Positions 19,437 through 27,198 of a stretch of 64,000 nt of DNA are shown one piece after another. How positions within the stretch are numbered: position 1 is the first letter of the stretch; every line of letters starts with the position of its first letter. This DNA is from Clostridia bacterium (GTDB lineage: Bacteria > Bacillota > Clostridia > Oscillospirales > CAG-272): the NCBI GenBank assembly GCA_017428635.1, contig JAFRQK010000051.1:58752-122751 (forward strand), written 5' to 3'. The position numbers were made by a program, and so were the translations under genes. The notes under the pieces are model-generated. The model worked only from the letters and a program-made list of their open reading frames with translations. It made no database searches and had not been told where the DNA came from.

Positions 19437-20394
19437 GTTTCTTCTCTCTTTCTGACGATCCCTCGGGAGGGACAAGGCTGAGATCGAAAAGTTTTTCCGA
19501 GCGAATAACGCTTTCACTGTTTTCCGTGACGACTCTTCCGAGTCCGATCAGGATCCCGCCCTCCGTCACGCGGAGAAGCGCGCCCTCGGGAAACGAAGTC
19601 CTGATCCGTTTCTGAGAAACGGACGAACCGCATACGAAAAGTTTCGTCAGGCGCGCGCCGGGTGTGACCTCGGGAAGATCCTCGAAAAGCGCGGCGGTCG
19701 GCGTGACCGCGGCGATCCGTTCTTCAAGGGTCATGTTCTCGATCTCTTCCACGGTGCGCGACCCGTCAAGAGTAAACGGACCGCTTCTTACCCTCACGAG
19801 CGACGCCATCGCCGCTCCGCATCCGAGTTTTTTCCCTATGTCGTCGCAAAGCGTACGAACGTACGTGCCTTTCGAGCATACGACGCGGAGCGAGTAAGTG
19901 CCGTCGTCCCGCCTTTTCGCTTCACACTCTTTTATCGTGACGCGGCGCGGTTCGCGCTCGACCGTCTCGCCGCGTCTGGCGATGTCGAGCAGTTTTTCGC
20001 CGCCCATCTTGATCGCGGAGTACATCGGCGGGATCTGATCGTACTCGCCGACGAACGACGCCGCGGCTTTCACTACTTCCTCCTCGTCGGGTATGAGATC
20101 CGACGTGAAGACCGTCTCGCCCGTGACGTCCTGCGTGTCGGTGGCGACGCCGAGTTTCATCCCTGCGAGGTATTCCTTTTCGTCCGCCATTACGTATTCC
20201 GACGCTTTGACCGCCCGCCCGAGAAGGATCGGGAGGACGCCCGTCGCCATCGGATCAAGCGTACCGGTATGGCCGACGCGCGGGGTGTCGTACAGTTTCC
20301 GCATCGCGGAGACGATGCGGTGGGACGTGACCCCGGCGTGTTTGTTTATGATGAGGATGCCGCTGACGGTATCCGGCTTCTTTTTTCTGCTCAT
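19405..20394 (-). CDS. truB: tRNA pseudouridine synthase B (Psi55)
   Basis: Makes pseudouridine 55 in the T loop of tRNAs. 329 residues. The signature GHTGTLDPMATGVLPILLG near 41-59 includes the catalytic Asp; QIPPMYSAIKMGGEKLLDIARRG and CSKGTYVRTLCDDIG are the further family blocks. The last 80 residues form a PUA-like region ending in a charged tail. It overlaps nrnA by 4 nt. The rbfA-nrnA-truB order is common downstream of infB, but infB is not here. Confidence 0.96.
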   Translation of the reverse strand: MSRKKKPDTVSGILIINKHAGVTSHRIVSAMRKLYDTPRVGHTGTLDPMATGVLPILLGRAVKASEYVMADEKEYLAGMKLGVATDTQDVTGETVFTSDLIPDEEEVVKAAASFVGEYDQIPPMYSAIKMGGEKLLDIARRGETVEREPRRVTIKECEAKRRDDGTYSLRVVCSKGTYVRTLCDDIGKKLGCGAAMASLVRVRSGPFTLDGSRTVEEIENMTLEERIAAVTPTAALFEDLPEVTPGARLTKLFVCGSSVSQKRIRTSFPEGALLRVTEGGILIGLGRVVTENSESVIRSEKLFDLSLVPPEGSSEREKKHGEHQDTAHG

Positions 20395-21410
20395 AAGGAC
20401 GATTTATAGCTTTTTTCGAACGCCGAGGCGACTTTCCCGAACGCCTCCTCGGGCGAATCGGCGTAAACGTTGCATCCCGCGGCCCGGCGGTGGCCTCCGC
20501 CTCCGAAAAGGGCGCAGACGGCGGAAACGTCAAAATCGGTATTCGACCGCGACGATACGCGGAACTCGCGCGGGTCCCGAGTCATCTGTCTCACGACGAA
20601 TGCGACCTCCGCGCCGATCAGCATACGCGGCACGTCGACCGTTCCTCCGGCGTCGCGCTCGGAGATCCCGTTTTCCTCGAACTCTGCGGCCGTGATATAC
20701 GACGCGGCGATCGCGCCGCCCGCGAAAGTCTTCAGATTCTTCACGGTCAGCATTTTGGCGCGGAGTTCGCCCTCCGTCGCCCTGCCGAACAAAAGTCTGT
20801 TTATTTCGTCCGCCTGCATACCGTCCGCGTCCGCTGCGATCTCTTCAAGGAGAGACGCGGCGATCCGATAAGTGCGCGGCGTGACGTTCGAGAACGCGAA
20901 AGAACCGGTGTCCGAAAGGATCGCGCCGTAGATACGGCGGGCGATCCCGGGATCGCGGGCGATCGCTCCTCTTTTTACCGCTTCCTCATACACTTCGTAT
21001 ACGACCTCGCCCGCGGCAGACGCCGAGGGGTCGACGAGGTTCTTCGAGAAAGGTTCGCCCATGCCGTGATGGTCGACCGTGAATCCCACGCGCGGGATAA
21101 GTTCACCGAGCGATCCGAGCTGCGCGGGCGACGCGACGTCGACGGCGCAGATAAGATCGAATCCGTCCGCCTCCCCCGCGCCTGCTTTCGCGCCTTCAGG
21201 CGGGAGCAGAAAGCGAAGGCGCTCCTGCGGCTCGTCCGGCAGGATCACCGCGGAACGCACGCCTGCCCCGCGCGCGATGAGCGCGAGCGCGGACGCCGAA
21301 CCCACCGTGTCGCCGTCGGGATTCGTGTGGCACAGCACGGCGAGCGATCGCGCCGAAACGACTGCGTCGACGATCTCACCGACCGTCATCTTTTCAAACG
21401 AGGAGTTCAT
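20391..21410 (-). CDS. nrnA: NrnA-type DHH phosphoesterase (oligoribonuclease / pAp phosphatase)
   Basis: Degrades short oligoribonucleotides and 3'-phosphoadenosine-5'-phosphate. 339 residues. DHH-domain motifs are CHTNPDGDTVGSASAL near 34, CAVDVAS near 90 and TVDHHGMGEPF near 115. The DHHA1 domain ends with the GGGGHRRAAGCNV motif. It overlaps rbfA and truB by 4 nt each, implying coupling. Confidence 0.94.
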   Translation of the reverse strand: MNSSFEKMTVGEIVDAVVSARSLAVLCHTNPDGDTVGSASALALIARGAGVRSAVILPDEPQERLRFLLPPEGAKAGAGEADGFDLICAVDVASPAQLGSLGELIPRVGFTVDHHGMGEPFSKNLVDPSASAAGEVVYEVYEEAVKRGAIARDPGIARRIYGAILSDTGSFAFSNVTPRTYRIAASLLEEIAADADGMQADEINRLLFGRATEGELRAKMLTVKNLKTFAGGAIAASYITAAEFEENGISERDAGGTVDVPRMLIGAEVAFVVRQMTRDPREFRVSSRSNTDFDVSAVCALFGGGGHRRAAGCNVYADSPEEAFGKVASAFEKSYKSSL

Positions 21411-21775
21411 TTTCCCTCTCCTTCTCCGTTTCCCGACGCGCCTATATCGCGCAGGATCGCGGCGATGTCCGCTCCGTGTTTTACTCCGCTGTCCTCGATA
21501 AACGAAAGCTCCGGCGTGATCCTCAGATTGAGCGTTTCCGCGAGCCGTTTTCTGATATATCCCGCCGCCCCTTTGAGTCCGGCGGCTACTTCCCGTGGAT
21601 CGTGCTCCTCGAGAACGGAATAATAGATCTTGGCAAATTTGAGGTCTCCGGACACGTCGGCTGACGTGACCGAGATCATTTTTCCGGCGACTCGCGGGTC
21701 CTTTACGTCGCGCAGAATGAGCGACGTTTCCTCTTTCACCGATTCGTTTACTCTGTCTCTTCTGTATCTTGCCAT
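21407..21775 (-). CDS. rbfA: ribosome-binding factor A
   Basis: Binds the 30S subunit during late 16S rRNA maturation. 122 residues, normal length. Features: RDRVNESVKEETSLILRDVKDPRV at the start (read in two parts), FAKIYYSVL, and AAGYIRKRLAETLNLRITPELSFIEDSG in parts, then a short Gly/Glu tail. It is the first gene of the run and has its own extended -10 promoter rather than following infB. The RBS is weak. Confidence 0.95.
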   Translation of the reverse strand: MARYRRDRVNESVKEETSLILRDVKDPRVAGKMISVTSADVSGDLKFAKIYYSVLEEHDPREVAAGLKGAAGYIRKRLAETLNLRITPELSFIEDSGVKHGADIAAILRDIGASGNGEGEGK

Positions 21776-21826
21776 ATTACCGTTCCAACTCTCTTATAAA
21801 ACCTAAATATAGTATACCAAAGTATA

Positions 21827-21855
21827 TTATACCACAAAGTAATGTCCTCCGTAAA
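21827..21855 (-). promoter_or_regulatory. promoter for the rbfA-nrnA-truB run
   Basis: Minus strand: TATAAT at 21832-21827 preceded by TGG (extended -10), with a weak -35 (TTTACG, 21855-21850) at 17 nt. Confidence 0.65.
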
Positions 21856-21876
21856 GTAAAATCGGGAAATATTCGG

Positions 21877-21905
21877 TTGACATGATCCGCGCTTGAAGGT
21901 ATAAT
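21877..21905 (+). promoter_or_regulatory. consensus SigA promoter for the coiled-coil gene
   Basis: TTGACA at 21877-21882, a 17-nt spacer, TATAAT at 21900-21905. An almost perfect SigA promoter, with a GGAGGG ribosome site following at 21931. Confidence 0.9.
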
Positions 21906-21940
21906 AAAAAAGACGGATCATTCTTTTTACGGAGGGCGTT

Positions 21941-22345
21941 ATGGCGGACAGCGATCTCAAAAAAATGAACCGCGAACGGCTCGCGGAACTCCTTCTCGCC
22001 GAGAAAAGGAAGACCGCCGAACTCGAGGACGAAATACAGTCGCTCAGGAAGAAACTCGAAGAGCGAGAAATAAAAATAGAAAACTCCGGGTCGATCGCGG
22101 AAGCCTCCCTGTCGCTGAACGGAGTGTTCGAGGCGGCGGAATCGGCGTGCCGCCAGTACGTTGAAAACGTCGAGAGGATCTGCGCCGACCGGGAAAGGTC
22201 ATCGGAGATGAGAGAAGAGTACTCGAAGCGGGCCGCCGAAGAGATAATCGCGGAGGCGAAGCGCAGTTCAGAAACGATCCTCGCCGAGGCGATCCGGCTC
22301 GGAGAAAAGATACTGAAAGAAGCGAAAAAGCGCCCGTACGACTGA
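21941..22345 (+). CDS. small coiled-coil protein of unknown function
   Basis: 134 residues, strongly charged and predicted almost entirely alpha-helical. The first 50 residues form a Lys/Glu/Leu coiled coil; after a short Ser/Gly break (about 50-65) a second helix runs to the end with an EIIAEAKRSSETILAEA-type heptad pattern that resembles the coiled coils of DivIVA-like proteins. No signal peptide, Cys or catalytic motif. It stands alone between a consensus promoter and a strong terminator, so it is probably well expressed. I do not recognise a named family. Confidence 0.75.
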   Translation: MADSDLKKMNRERLAELLLAEKRKTAELEDEIQSLRKKLEEREIKIENSGSIAEASLSLNGVFEAAESACRQYVENVERICADRERSSEMREEYSKRAAEEIIAEAKRSSETILAEAIRLGEKILKEAKKRPYD

Positions 22346-22355
22346 AAATAAAGAA

Positions 22356-22390
22356 CTGCCGCAGATCATTCTGCGGCAGCCTTTTTTATT
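22356..22390. terminator. strong intrinsic terminator after the coiled-coil gene
   Basis: 10-bp perfect stem CTGCCGCAGA / TCTGCGGCAG with a 4-nt loop, then CTTTTTTATT. The minus side also has a T-rich tract, so it may also serve the convergent glycosylase gene. Confidence 0.9.
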
Positions 22391-22399
22391 CGGATCCAA

Positions 22400-22885
22400 T
22401 CACGGTATGATCCGTTTCCATTCTCCGAGCAGTTTTTCCGCGCTCCACGCAGCGTTTGCGGGGCTCGTCGACGGAAGATGGATCGCCGACCTTCCGGTCG
22501 ACGGCTGAGCGTATCTGACGTAGTATTTATAAGCAGTCGCGCCGTTCGTGAAGATCGCCTTTATATCCGCGGCGCCGAGAATGACCGAAAGGTCGTTCGG
22601 GACGGCGTTTTTGATGCTCGCGTCGGATGAGCCCCTGATCTCGCACGAATGCAGAACGTCCCAGAGCGCGACGCCGTTTCCGATGAGAAGCGCTTTTTTC
22701 TCCTCTATCGTCCGGGGCGTCTCTTCCCCGAAAAGAGCGGAGATTACCTTCCAAAAACGGTTCTGCGGGTGTCCGTAAAAGAACCCCGTCTCCCGCGACT
22801 TCACGGAAGGAAAACTCCCGAGGATCAGTATGCGCGAATTCTTATCGAATACCGGCGGGATGGGGTGAACGATCGCGTTGTCCGT
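22400..22885 (-). CDS. DNA-deoxyinosine glycosylase (uracil-DNA glycosylase superfamily), near-cognate start
   Basis: Predicted to remove hypoxanthine or related deaminated bases from DNA. The conserved N-terminal block VHPIPPVFDKNSRILILGSFPS and the following KSRETGFFYGHPQNRFW are both present, as are NGVALWDVLHSCEI, FTNGATAYKYY and LPSTSPANAAW. The only canonical in-frame start (GTG at 22804) lies after the GSFPS motif and would destroy the domain. Upstream in frame there is no ATG, GTG or TTG. A perfect AGGAGG (22900-22895) lies 9 nt before an ACG codon at 22885, which I take as the start. This is either ACG initiation, a start-codon mutation or a sequencing error. Confidence 0.8.
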   Translation of the reverse strand, partial: TDNAIVHPIPPVFDKNSRILILGSFPSVKSRETGFFYGHPQNRFWKVISALFGEETPRTIEEKKALLIGNGVALWDVLHSCEIRGSSDASIKNAVPNDLSVILGAADIKAIFTNGATAYKYYVRYAQPSTGRSAIHLPSTSPANAAWSAEKLLGEWKRIIP

Positions 22886-22908
22886 TTTCCCTCTCCTCCT
22901 TTCCGACG

Positions 22909-22942
22909 AAAAACGCCGGACGGCCGATGTAGGCCGCCCGGC
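22909..22942 (-). terminator. terminator of the CNNM/CorC gene
   Basis: Minus strand: GCCGGGCGGCC / GGCCGTCCGGC stem with a 6-nt loop, followed by TTTTT just before the glycosylase ribosome site. Confidence 0.8.
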
Positions 22943-22947
22943 TGTTT

Positions 22948-24246
22948 TTACTCTTCTTTTTCGGCTTTTTCAGCCTTTTCGGGTCTGTCTTCTTCGTCCT
23001 CTTCTTCCTGCTCGACGATCACGTTTATCGCGACGACGCGCTGGTTGTCCGTCTCGGTGACGGTGACGTGAAGGTTTTCGTAGTCGAACGTGTCGCCCAC
23101 GTCGGGGATCTTGCCGATCTGATCGAGCACCCATCCGCCTACGGAGCCCTGATCCTCCTCCGCGTCGAGATCGAAAAATTCAAACATCTCGTCGAGGTCG
23201 GCGTTGCAGCTCACCCTGTACGAGCCGTCTTCAAGCAGAGTGAACTCCTCTATGACCTCGTCGTGTTCGTCCCAGATCTCGCCTACGAGTTCCTCAAGGA
23301 TGTCCTCCATCGTAACGATGCCGAGCGTACCGCCGAATTCGTCGGTGACGACGGCGATGTGCGCCTTTTGCTGCTGGAGTATTTTGAGGATGTCGCTGAT
23401 CTTCATCGTCGGCGTAACGAAAACGGGCGGCTTCATTATCTCCCTCAGCGATTTGGCCGTTATCTTCGGCCCGTCGTAAAAGTCCTTCTGATGGACCACG
23501 CCCACGATATTGTCGATAGACTCCCTGTAGACGGGCAGCCGCGAGAAACCTGTGTCGGTGAACACGCGGGCTATATCTTCTTTTTTCGCGTCTTCGGGCA
23601 CGCCTTCAACGTCGACGCGAGGGGTCAGAATATCGACCGCCTCCTGCTCGTTGAACTCGATCGCGGAGCGGAGAAGTTCGCTCTCTTCCGCGTCGATCAT
23701 ACCGCCTTCTTCGACCTCGTCGACGAGGACGAGGAGTTCGTCCGGCGTCATCTTTCTGTCGTCCTTTACCTTGAACACCTTCAGAAGGAGCTTTTGCCAG
23801 AGGGAAAAGATGAAAGAGACCGGGGTCAGAATAAAGATAAAGAACCGGATAAACGGCGTCGAAAACATCGCGAATCTCTCGGGAGATTCCTTGGCGAGCG
23901 TCTTCGGCGAGATCTCGCCGAAGATCAGAACGAGAACGGTGACGGCGACGGTAGCAACCGTCGGCCCCGAAACGTCGTTTTTAAGGATCTTTATAAAGAA
24001 CACGGTCGCTATCGCGGTCAGCGCGATATTGACGGCGTTGTTCCCTATAAGGATCGTCGACAGAAGTCTGTCGAATTTTTCGGACAGCGCAAGCGTGCGC
24101 CCGGCGCGTTTGTTGCCTTTTTCGGCAAGCGCTTTGAGCCTCGCCTTGTTCAGCGAGGAAAACGCGGTCTCGGTCGCGGAAAAATATGAGGACAATAGAA
24201 TGAGCAGCGCCATTACGATAATGGTAATAACGTCGTTTGTGTCCAT
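22948..24246 (-). CDS. CNNM/CorC (HlyC) family membrane transporter-like protein
   Basis: 432 residues: an N-terminal DUF21 domain with three or four transmembrane helices (about 5-150, including SSYFSATETAFSSLNKARLKAL), a CBS pair (about 205-325, LPVYRESIDNIVGVVH and HIAVVTDEFGGTLGIVTMEDILEELVGEI in parts), and a CorC/HlyC domain (about 340-415). The family is linked to magnesium/cobalt homeostasis. The last 20 residues are Glu/Lys repeats. The AAGGAG site is unusually far from the ATG (about 15 nt). Confidence 0.9.
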   Translation of the reverse strand: MDTNDVITIIVMALLILLSSYFSATETAFSSLNKARLKALAEKGNKRAGRTLALSEKFDRLLSTILIGNNAVNIALTAIATVFFIKILKNDVSGPTVATVAVTVLVLIFGEISPKTLAKESPERFAMFSTPFIRFFIFILTPVSFIFSLWQKLLLKVFKVKDDRKMTPDELLVLVDEVEEGGMIDAEESELLRSAIEFNEQEAVDILTPRVDVEGVPEDAKKEDIARVFTDTGFSRLPVYRESIDNIVGVVHQKDFYDGPKITAKSLREIMKPPVFVTPTMKISDILKILQQQKAHIAVVTDEFGGTLGIVTMEDILEELVGEIWDEHDEVIEEFTLLEDGSYRVSCNADLDEMFEFFDLDAEEDQGSVGGWVLDQIGKIPDVGDTFDYENLHVTVTETDNQRVVAINVIVEQEEEDEEDRPEKAEKAEKEE

Positions 24247-24308
24247 GTTAAGTATGATTCACTCCTTTTCGTTCAATAAGTCTGCCGTGAGGTCCTGCCG
24301 CCGTTCGC

Positions 24309-24440
24309 TCAAAGGCGAAGACGGATCGCCCCGCCCGGGGCGAAAACGGATCTTAACGGTTCTTCTTCTATCTCTGCGAAAAGGTTTTCATATCTGACCG
24401 TACGCTTGCAGGGAAGGCACGATCGGGGAGGTTCGTCCAT
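24309..24440 (-). CDS. possible 43-residue protein with a Cys-x-x-Cys motif
   Basis: A short frame not overlapping any neighbour: ATG at 24440, TGA at 24311-24309, with GGAG in AACAGGAGAGAACAG just upstream. The product starts MDEPPRSCLPCKRTVRYE, so two Cys sit in a C-L-P-C arrangement reminiscent of a zinc knuckle, followed by a short amphipathic helix (NLFAEIEEEP). It fills an otherwise empty 209-bp gap between the transketolase C subunit and the CNNM gene. Too short for a family call; the ribosome site and position are the main support. Confidence 0.4.
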   Translation of the reverse strand: MDEPPRSCLPCKRTVRYENLFAEIEEEPLRSVFAPGGAIRLRL

Positions 24441-24455
24441 CTGTTCTCTCCTGTT

Positions 24456-25394
24456 TTATTTAAGGGCTGTCGCCCGTTTTGCGCGGTCGGCGATCGCCGC
24501 CGCGTCGAGTCCGAAATACGATACGAGTTCCTTTGCGGGTCCCGAGCGGCCGAATACGTCGTCGACGCCGACTCTGAGGACGGGAACGGGACAGGTCTCG
24601 GCGAGAGTCTCGCAGACAGCCGCGCCGAGTCCGCCGATGACGGTGTGCTCCTCGCACGTGACGACCGCGCCGCACTTCTTCGCCATCGCGGTGACGGTCT
24701 CGCGGTCGAGCGGTTTGATCGTGGAAATATTCACTACGGCAGCCGAAACGCCGTCCGCGGCGAGCAATTCCCTCGCGGCGAGCGCCTGCTCGACCTCGAT
24801 GCCGGTCGCCATGATCGCCACGTCGTCCCCGTCAGCGAGGACGGACGCTTTGCCGATCTCGAATTTGTAATCGTCGCCGTAAACGTACGGGACAGCCATC
24901 CTTCCGAAGCGGAGGTAAACGGGTCCTTTGTACTCGATCGCGGCTTTGACGGCAAGGCGCGCCTCGACGCCGTCCGCGGGATTCAGAATGACCATTCCGG
25001 GGATCGTCCTCATCAGGGCGATATCCTCGCAGCACTGGTGCGTCGCGCCGTCTTCTCCGACGGTGATGCCCGCGTGGGTCGCGCCGATCTTGACGTTGCA
25101 GTGGGGGTAACCCACGGAGTTTCTGACCTGCTCGAAAGAGCGTCCCGCCGCGAACATCGCGAACGAGGACGCGAACGGGATCTTGCCCGTCAGGGAAAGA
25201 CCGACCGCCACTCCTATCATATTGTTCTCCGCGATCCCGCAGTCGAAAAATCTGTCGGGATACGCCTTTTTGAAGATACCGGTCTTCGTCGCCGCGGCAA
25301 GGTCCGCGTCGAGCACCACGAGATCGGGATAGACCGCGCCGAATTCCTCCAGCGCTTTTCCGTACGCCTCACGGGTCGCTATCTTGTCAGCCAT
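24456..25394 (-). CDS. transketolase, C-terminal subunit
   Basis: Half of a split transketolase (pentose phosphate pathway; TPP-dependent transfer of two-carbon units). 312 residues comprise the pyrimidine-binding and C-terminal domains. Blocks: VVLDADLAAATKT, FFDCGIAENNMIGVAVGLSLTGK, GATHAGITVGEDGATHQCCEDIALMR and EEHTVIGGLGAAVCE. The catalytic Glu is in GIAENNM. The other subunit lies at 26281-27102, separated by an aldo/keto-reductase-like gene. A DXS-like function is excluded because a separate dxs is present. Confidence 0.92.
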   Translation of the reverse strand: MADKIATREAYGKALEEFGAVYPDLVVLDADLAAATKTGIFKKAYPDRFFDCGIAENNMIGVAVGLSLTGKIPFASSFAMFAAGRSFEQVRNSVGYPHCNVKIGATHAGITVGEDGATHQCCEDIALMRTIPGMVILNPADGVEARLAVKAAIEYKGPVYLRFGRMAVPYVYGDDYKFEIGKASVLADGDDVAIMATGIEVEQALAARELLAADGVSAAVVNISTIKPLDRETVTAMAKKCGAVVTCEEHTVIGGLGAAVCETLAETCPVPVLRVGVDDVFGRSGPAKELVSYFGLDAAAIADRAKRATALK

Positions 25395-25425
25395 TTTTAT
25401 GTGATCCTTTCGTTATTCTCAAAAA

Positions 25426-26274
25426 TCAATGACCTAATATTTTTTGTTTATACGGCGAACTTCTCGCCTCGAGATCGGGAAAGCGGCGCTCGATCGCAGC
25501 CGCGGCGATCTCGATATCCTCCGCCGCTTCGAGCGGCGACGATGTGCCCACCGTGACCATGTCGCACTCCCTTATCGCGCCGAAACTGAACGTCAGTCCG
25601 ACGTACGGGGTGGTCCTGCCCGCGGCGAGCGGTTTGATCGTCATCACGGGCTTTTTCGCGTCGTGGATGATACGCGCCACGCTTTCGACCTCGACCTGCA
25701 TGAGAAATCCCATACAGTTGAAGATCTGGATGTACGTCTCAACGTCGTATCCGCACCTGTCCGCGTAAACGACCGTCTCCGGCATGTGAGCCGACAGACC
25801 GGGGATCATCCCCGCGTCGCGGATCATCGAGAGATAATCGGGAAGGCGCGGGATCGTCTCGGAACCCTTATCAAGGAGTTTTTCGACGCAGGTGTGATGG
25901 AGCAGGCAGAAATCGCTCCCGATCCCGGCGCTGTGCTTTATGAGCGCCTCCGCGTCGCGTCTTCCCTCGGGAGTATCCTCGACGTTGACGCCGGGAGTAT
26001 CGATCCTGATGATCCTTTTGCCCGACTTCTGCTCGGCGTAGTCGATCGCACGCTCCATGATCGGCATCGTGCTGATCGGAGCCATCAGGGCGTCGACCCC
26101 CGCGTCCAGAAAGACGGAAAGCGTGGGGTAAAAATCCTCGGGTTCGGGAAAACGCTCGCGGATCGCGGCGTCAGCCGCCGCTCCGCGGTGGCTCCATCCG
26201 AGAAACCAGTTGGTGCCGATCAGAAGACGCGGCAGGCTGATCCCGCCGACCGTCGTTCTCGGAAACGGTTTCAT
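25426..26274 (-). CDS. aldo/keto-reductase-like (beta/alpha)8-barrel protein inserted between transketolase subunits
   Basis: 282 residues, no signal peptide. The sequence reads as a single barrel: GGISLPRLLIGTNWFLGWS at the start, VDALMAPIST, SDFCLLHHTC, GMIPGLSAHMPETVVYA, and KPVMTIKPLAAGR near 225, then DMVTVGTSSPLEAAEDI. The last two resemble the strand-8 and cofactor-helix region of aldo/keto reductases, but I cannot find the Asp-Tyr-Lys-His tetrad with confidence. It starts 6 nt after the upstream subunit stops, so it is co-transcribed. A sugar- or sugar-phosphate-handling role is inferred from context only. Confidence 0.7.
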   Translation of the reverse strand: MKPFPRTTVGGISLPRLLIGTNWFLGWSHRGAAADAAIRERFPEPEDFYPTLSVFLDAGVDALMAPISTMPIMERAIDYAEQKSGKRIIRIDTPGVNVEDTPEGRRDAEALIKHSAGIGSDFCLLHHTCVEKLLDKGSETIPRLPDYLSMIRDAGMIPGLSAHMPETVVYADRCGYDVETYIQIFNCMGFLMQVEVESVARIIHDAKKPVMTIKPLAAGRTTPYVGLTFSFGAIRECDMVTVGTSSPLEAAEDIEIAAAAIERRFPDLEARSSPYKQKILGH

Positions 26275-26280
26275 TCGCCG

Positions 26281-27102
26281 TCAGCGTTCGCCGAGGTCGC
26301 GCATCGCGATCTCGTACTGTTCCGCGTTGGGCGCGGCTCCGTGCCACGCGACGTTGTTCTCCATGAACGAGACGCCCTTGCCCTTGACGCTGTGCTGGAT
26401 AATGACGCCCGGGCGGTCGGGAGCAACGACTTCCGAGAACGCTTTTTCAAGAGAATTGAAATCGTGGGCGTCGGCGTGTACGACGTTCCAACCGAAGGCG
26501 CGGAATTTATCCTCGTGAGGAGCGGGATCCATGACTTCCGATATCGGTCCGTCGATCTGAAGCCCGTTCAGGTCGACGATCCACGTGAGGTTGGAGAGGT
26601 GATAGTGAGAAGCGAACATCGCCGCCTCCCATACCTGGCCCTCTTCGGTCTCGCCGTCGCCGAGGATCGCGTAGATCCTGTTCTTTCTGCCGTCCTTGAG
26701 GCAGCTGAGCGCCATGCCGCACGAGACGGACGTGCCCTGCCCGAGAGATCCGGACGACATATCCACTCCCGGAGTGTGCTTCATATCCGGGTGACCCTGG
26801 AGGTAACTCGTCGTTTTTCTGAACGTCTTGAGATCCTCGACGGGGAAATATCCTCTGTGAGCGAGAGCCGAGTACAGACCGGGGGCGCAGTGACCCTTCG
26901 ACAGAACGAGTCTGTCGCGGTCCGGATCGTCGGGATGCTCGGGGTCGATATTCATTTTTTCAAAATACAGATAAGTCAGAAGATCCGCGATCGAGAGCGA
27001 TCCGCCCGGATGGCCCGAAGAAGCGGAATACACGGCGTCGATGATCCCGACCCGTATTTTTCTGCTTATTTCGCTGAGTTCGGCAAGTCTTTTTTCGTCC
27101 AT
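26281..27102 (-). CDS. transketolase, N-terminal subunit
   Basis: TPP-binding half of the split transketolase, about 273 residues. TPP/Mg motif GDGETEEGQVWEAAMFASHY ends in LNGLQIDG; other blocks are SASSGHPGGSLSIADLL, DRLVLSKGHCAPGLY and GVDMSSGSLGQGTSVSCGMAL. The ATG at 27102 (MDEKRLAEL) has AAAGGA upstream; a longer frame to 27186 would begin upstream of the predicted transcript. It is the first gene of the three-gene operon, and its own promoter lies at 27149-27177. Confidence 0.93.
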   Translation of the reverse strand: MDEKRLAELSEISRKIRVGIIDAVYSASSGHPGGSLSIADLLTYLYFEKMNIDPEHPDDPDRDRLVLSKGHCAPGLYSALAHRGYFPVEDLKTFRKTTSYLQGHPDMKHTPGVDMSSGSLGQGTSVSCGMALSCLKDGRKNRIYAILGDGETEEGQVWEAAMFASHYHLSNLTWIVDLNGLQIDGPISEVMDPAPHEDKFRAFGWNVVHADAHDFNSLEKAFSEVVAPDRPGVIIQHSVKGKGVSFMENNVAWHGAAPNAEQYEIAMRDLGER

Positions 27103-27148
27103 AGTCCCATCCTTTCTCCGCCTCGGGCGGAGATATTCACATTTATTT

Positions 27149-27177
27149 ATTTTAATATATAAAGTATTCTTTGTCAA
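27149..27177 (-). promoter_or_regulatory. SigA-type promoter for the transketolase operon
   Basis: Minus strand TTGACA (27177-27172), a 17-nt A/T-rich spacer, TAAAAT (27154-27149). Confidence 0.85.
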
Positions 27178-27198
27178 TACGTGCAAATTCGCAAACCG

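Noticed and set aside
25444-27162. Plus-strand 572-codon frame opposite the transketolase operon
   Set aside because: Covers three well-supported minus-strand genes; shadow frame.
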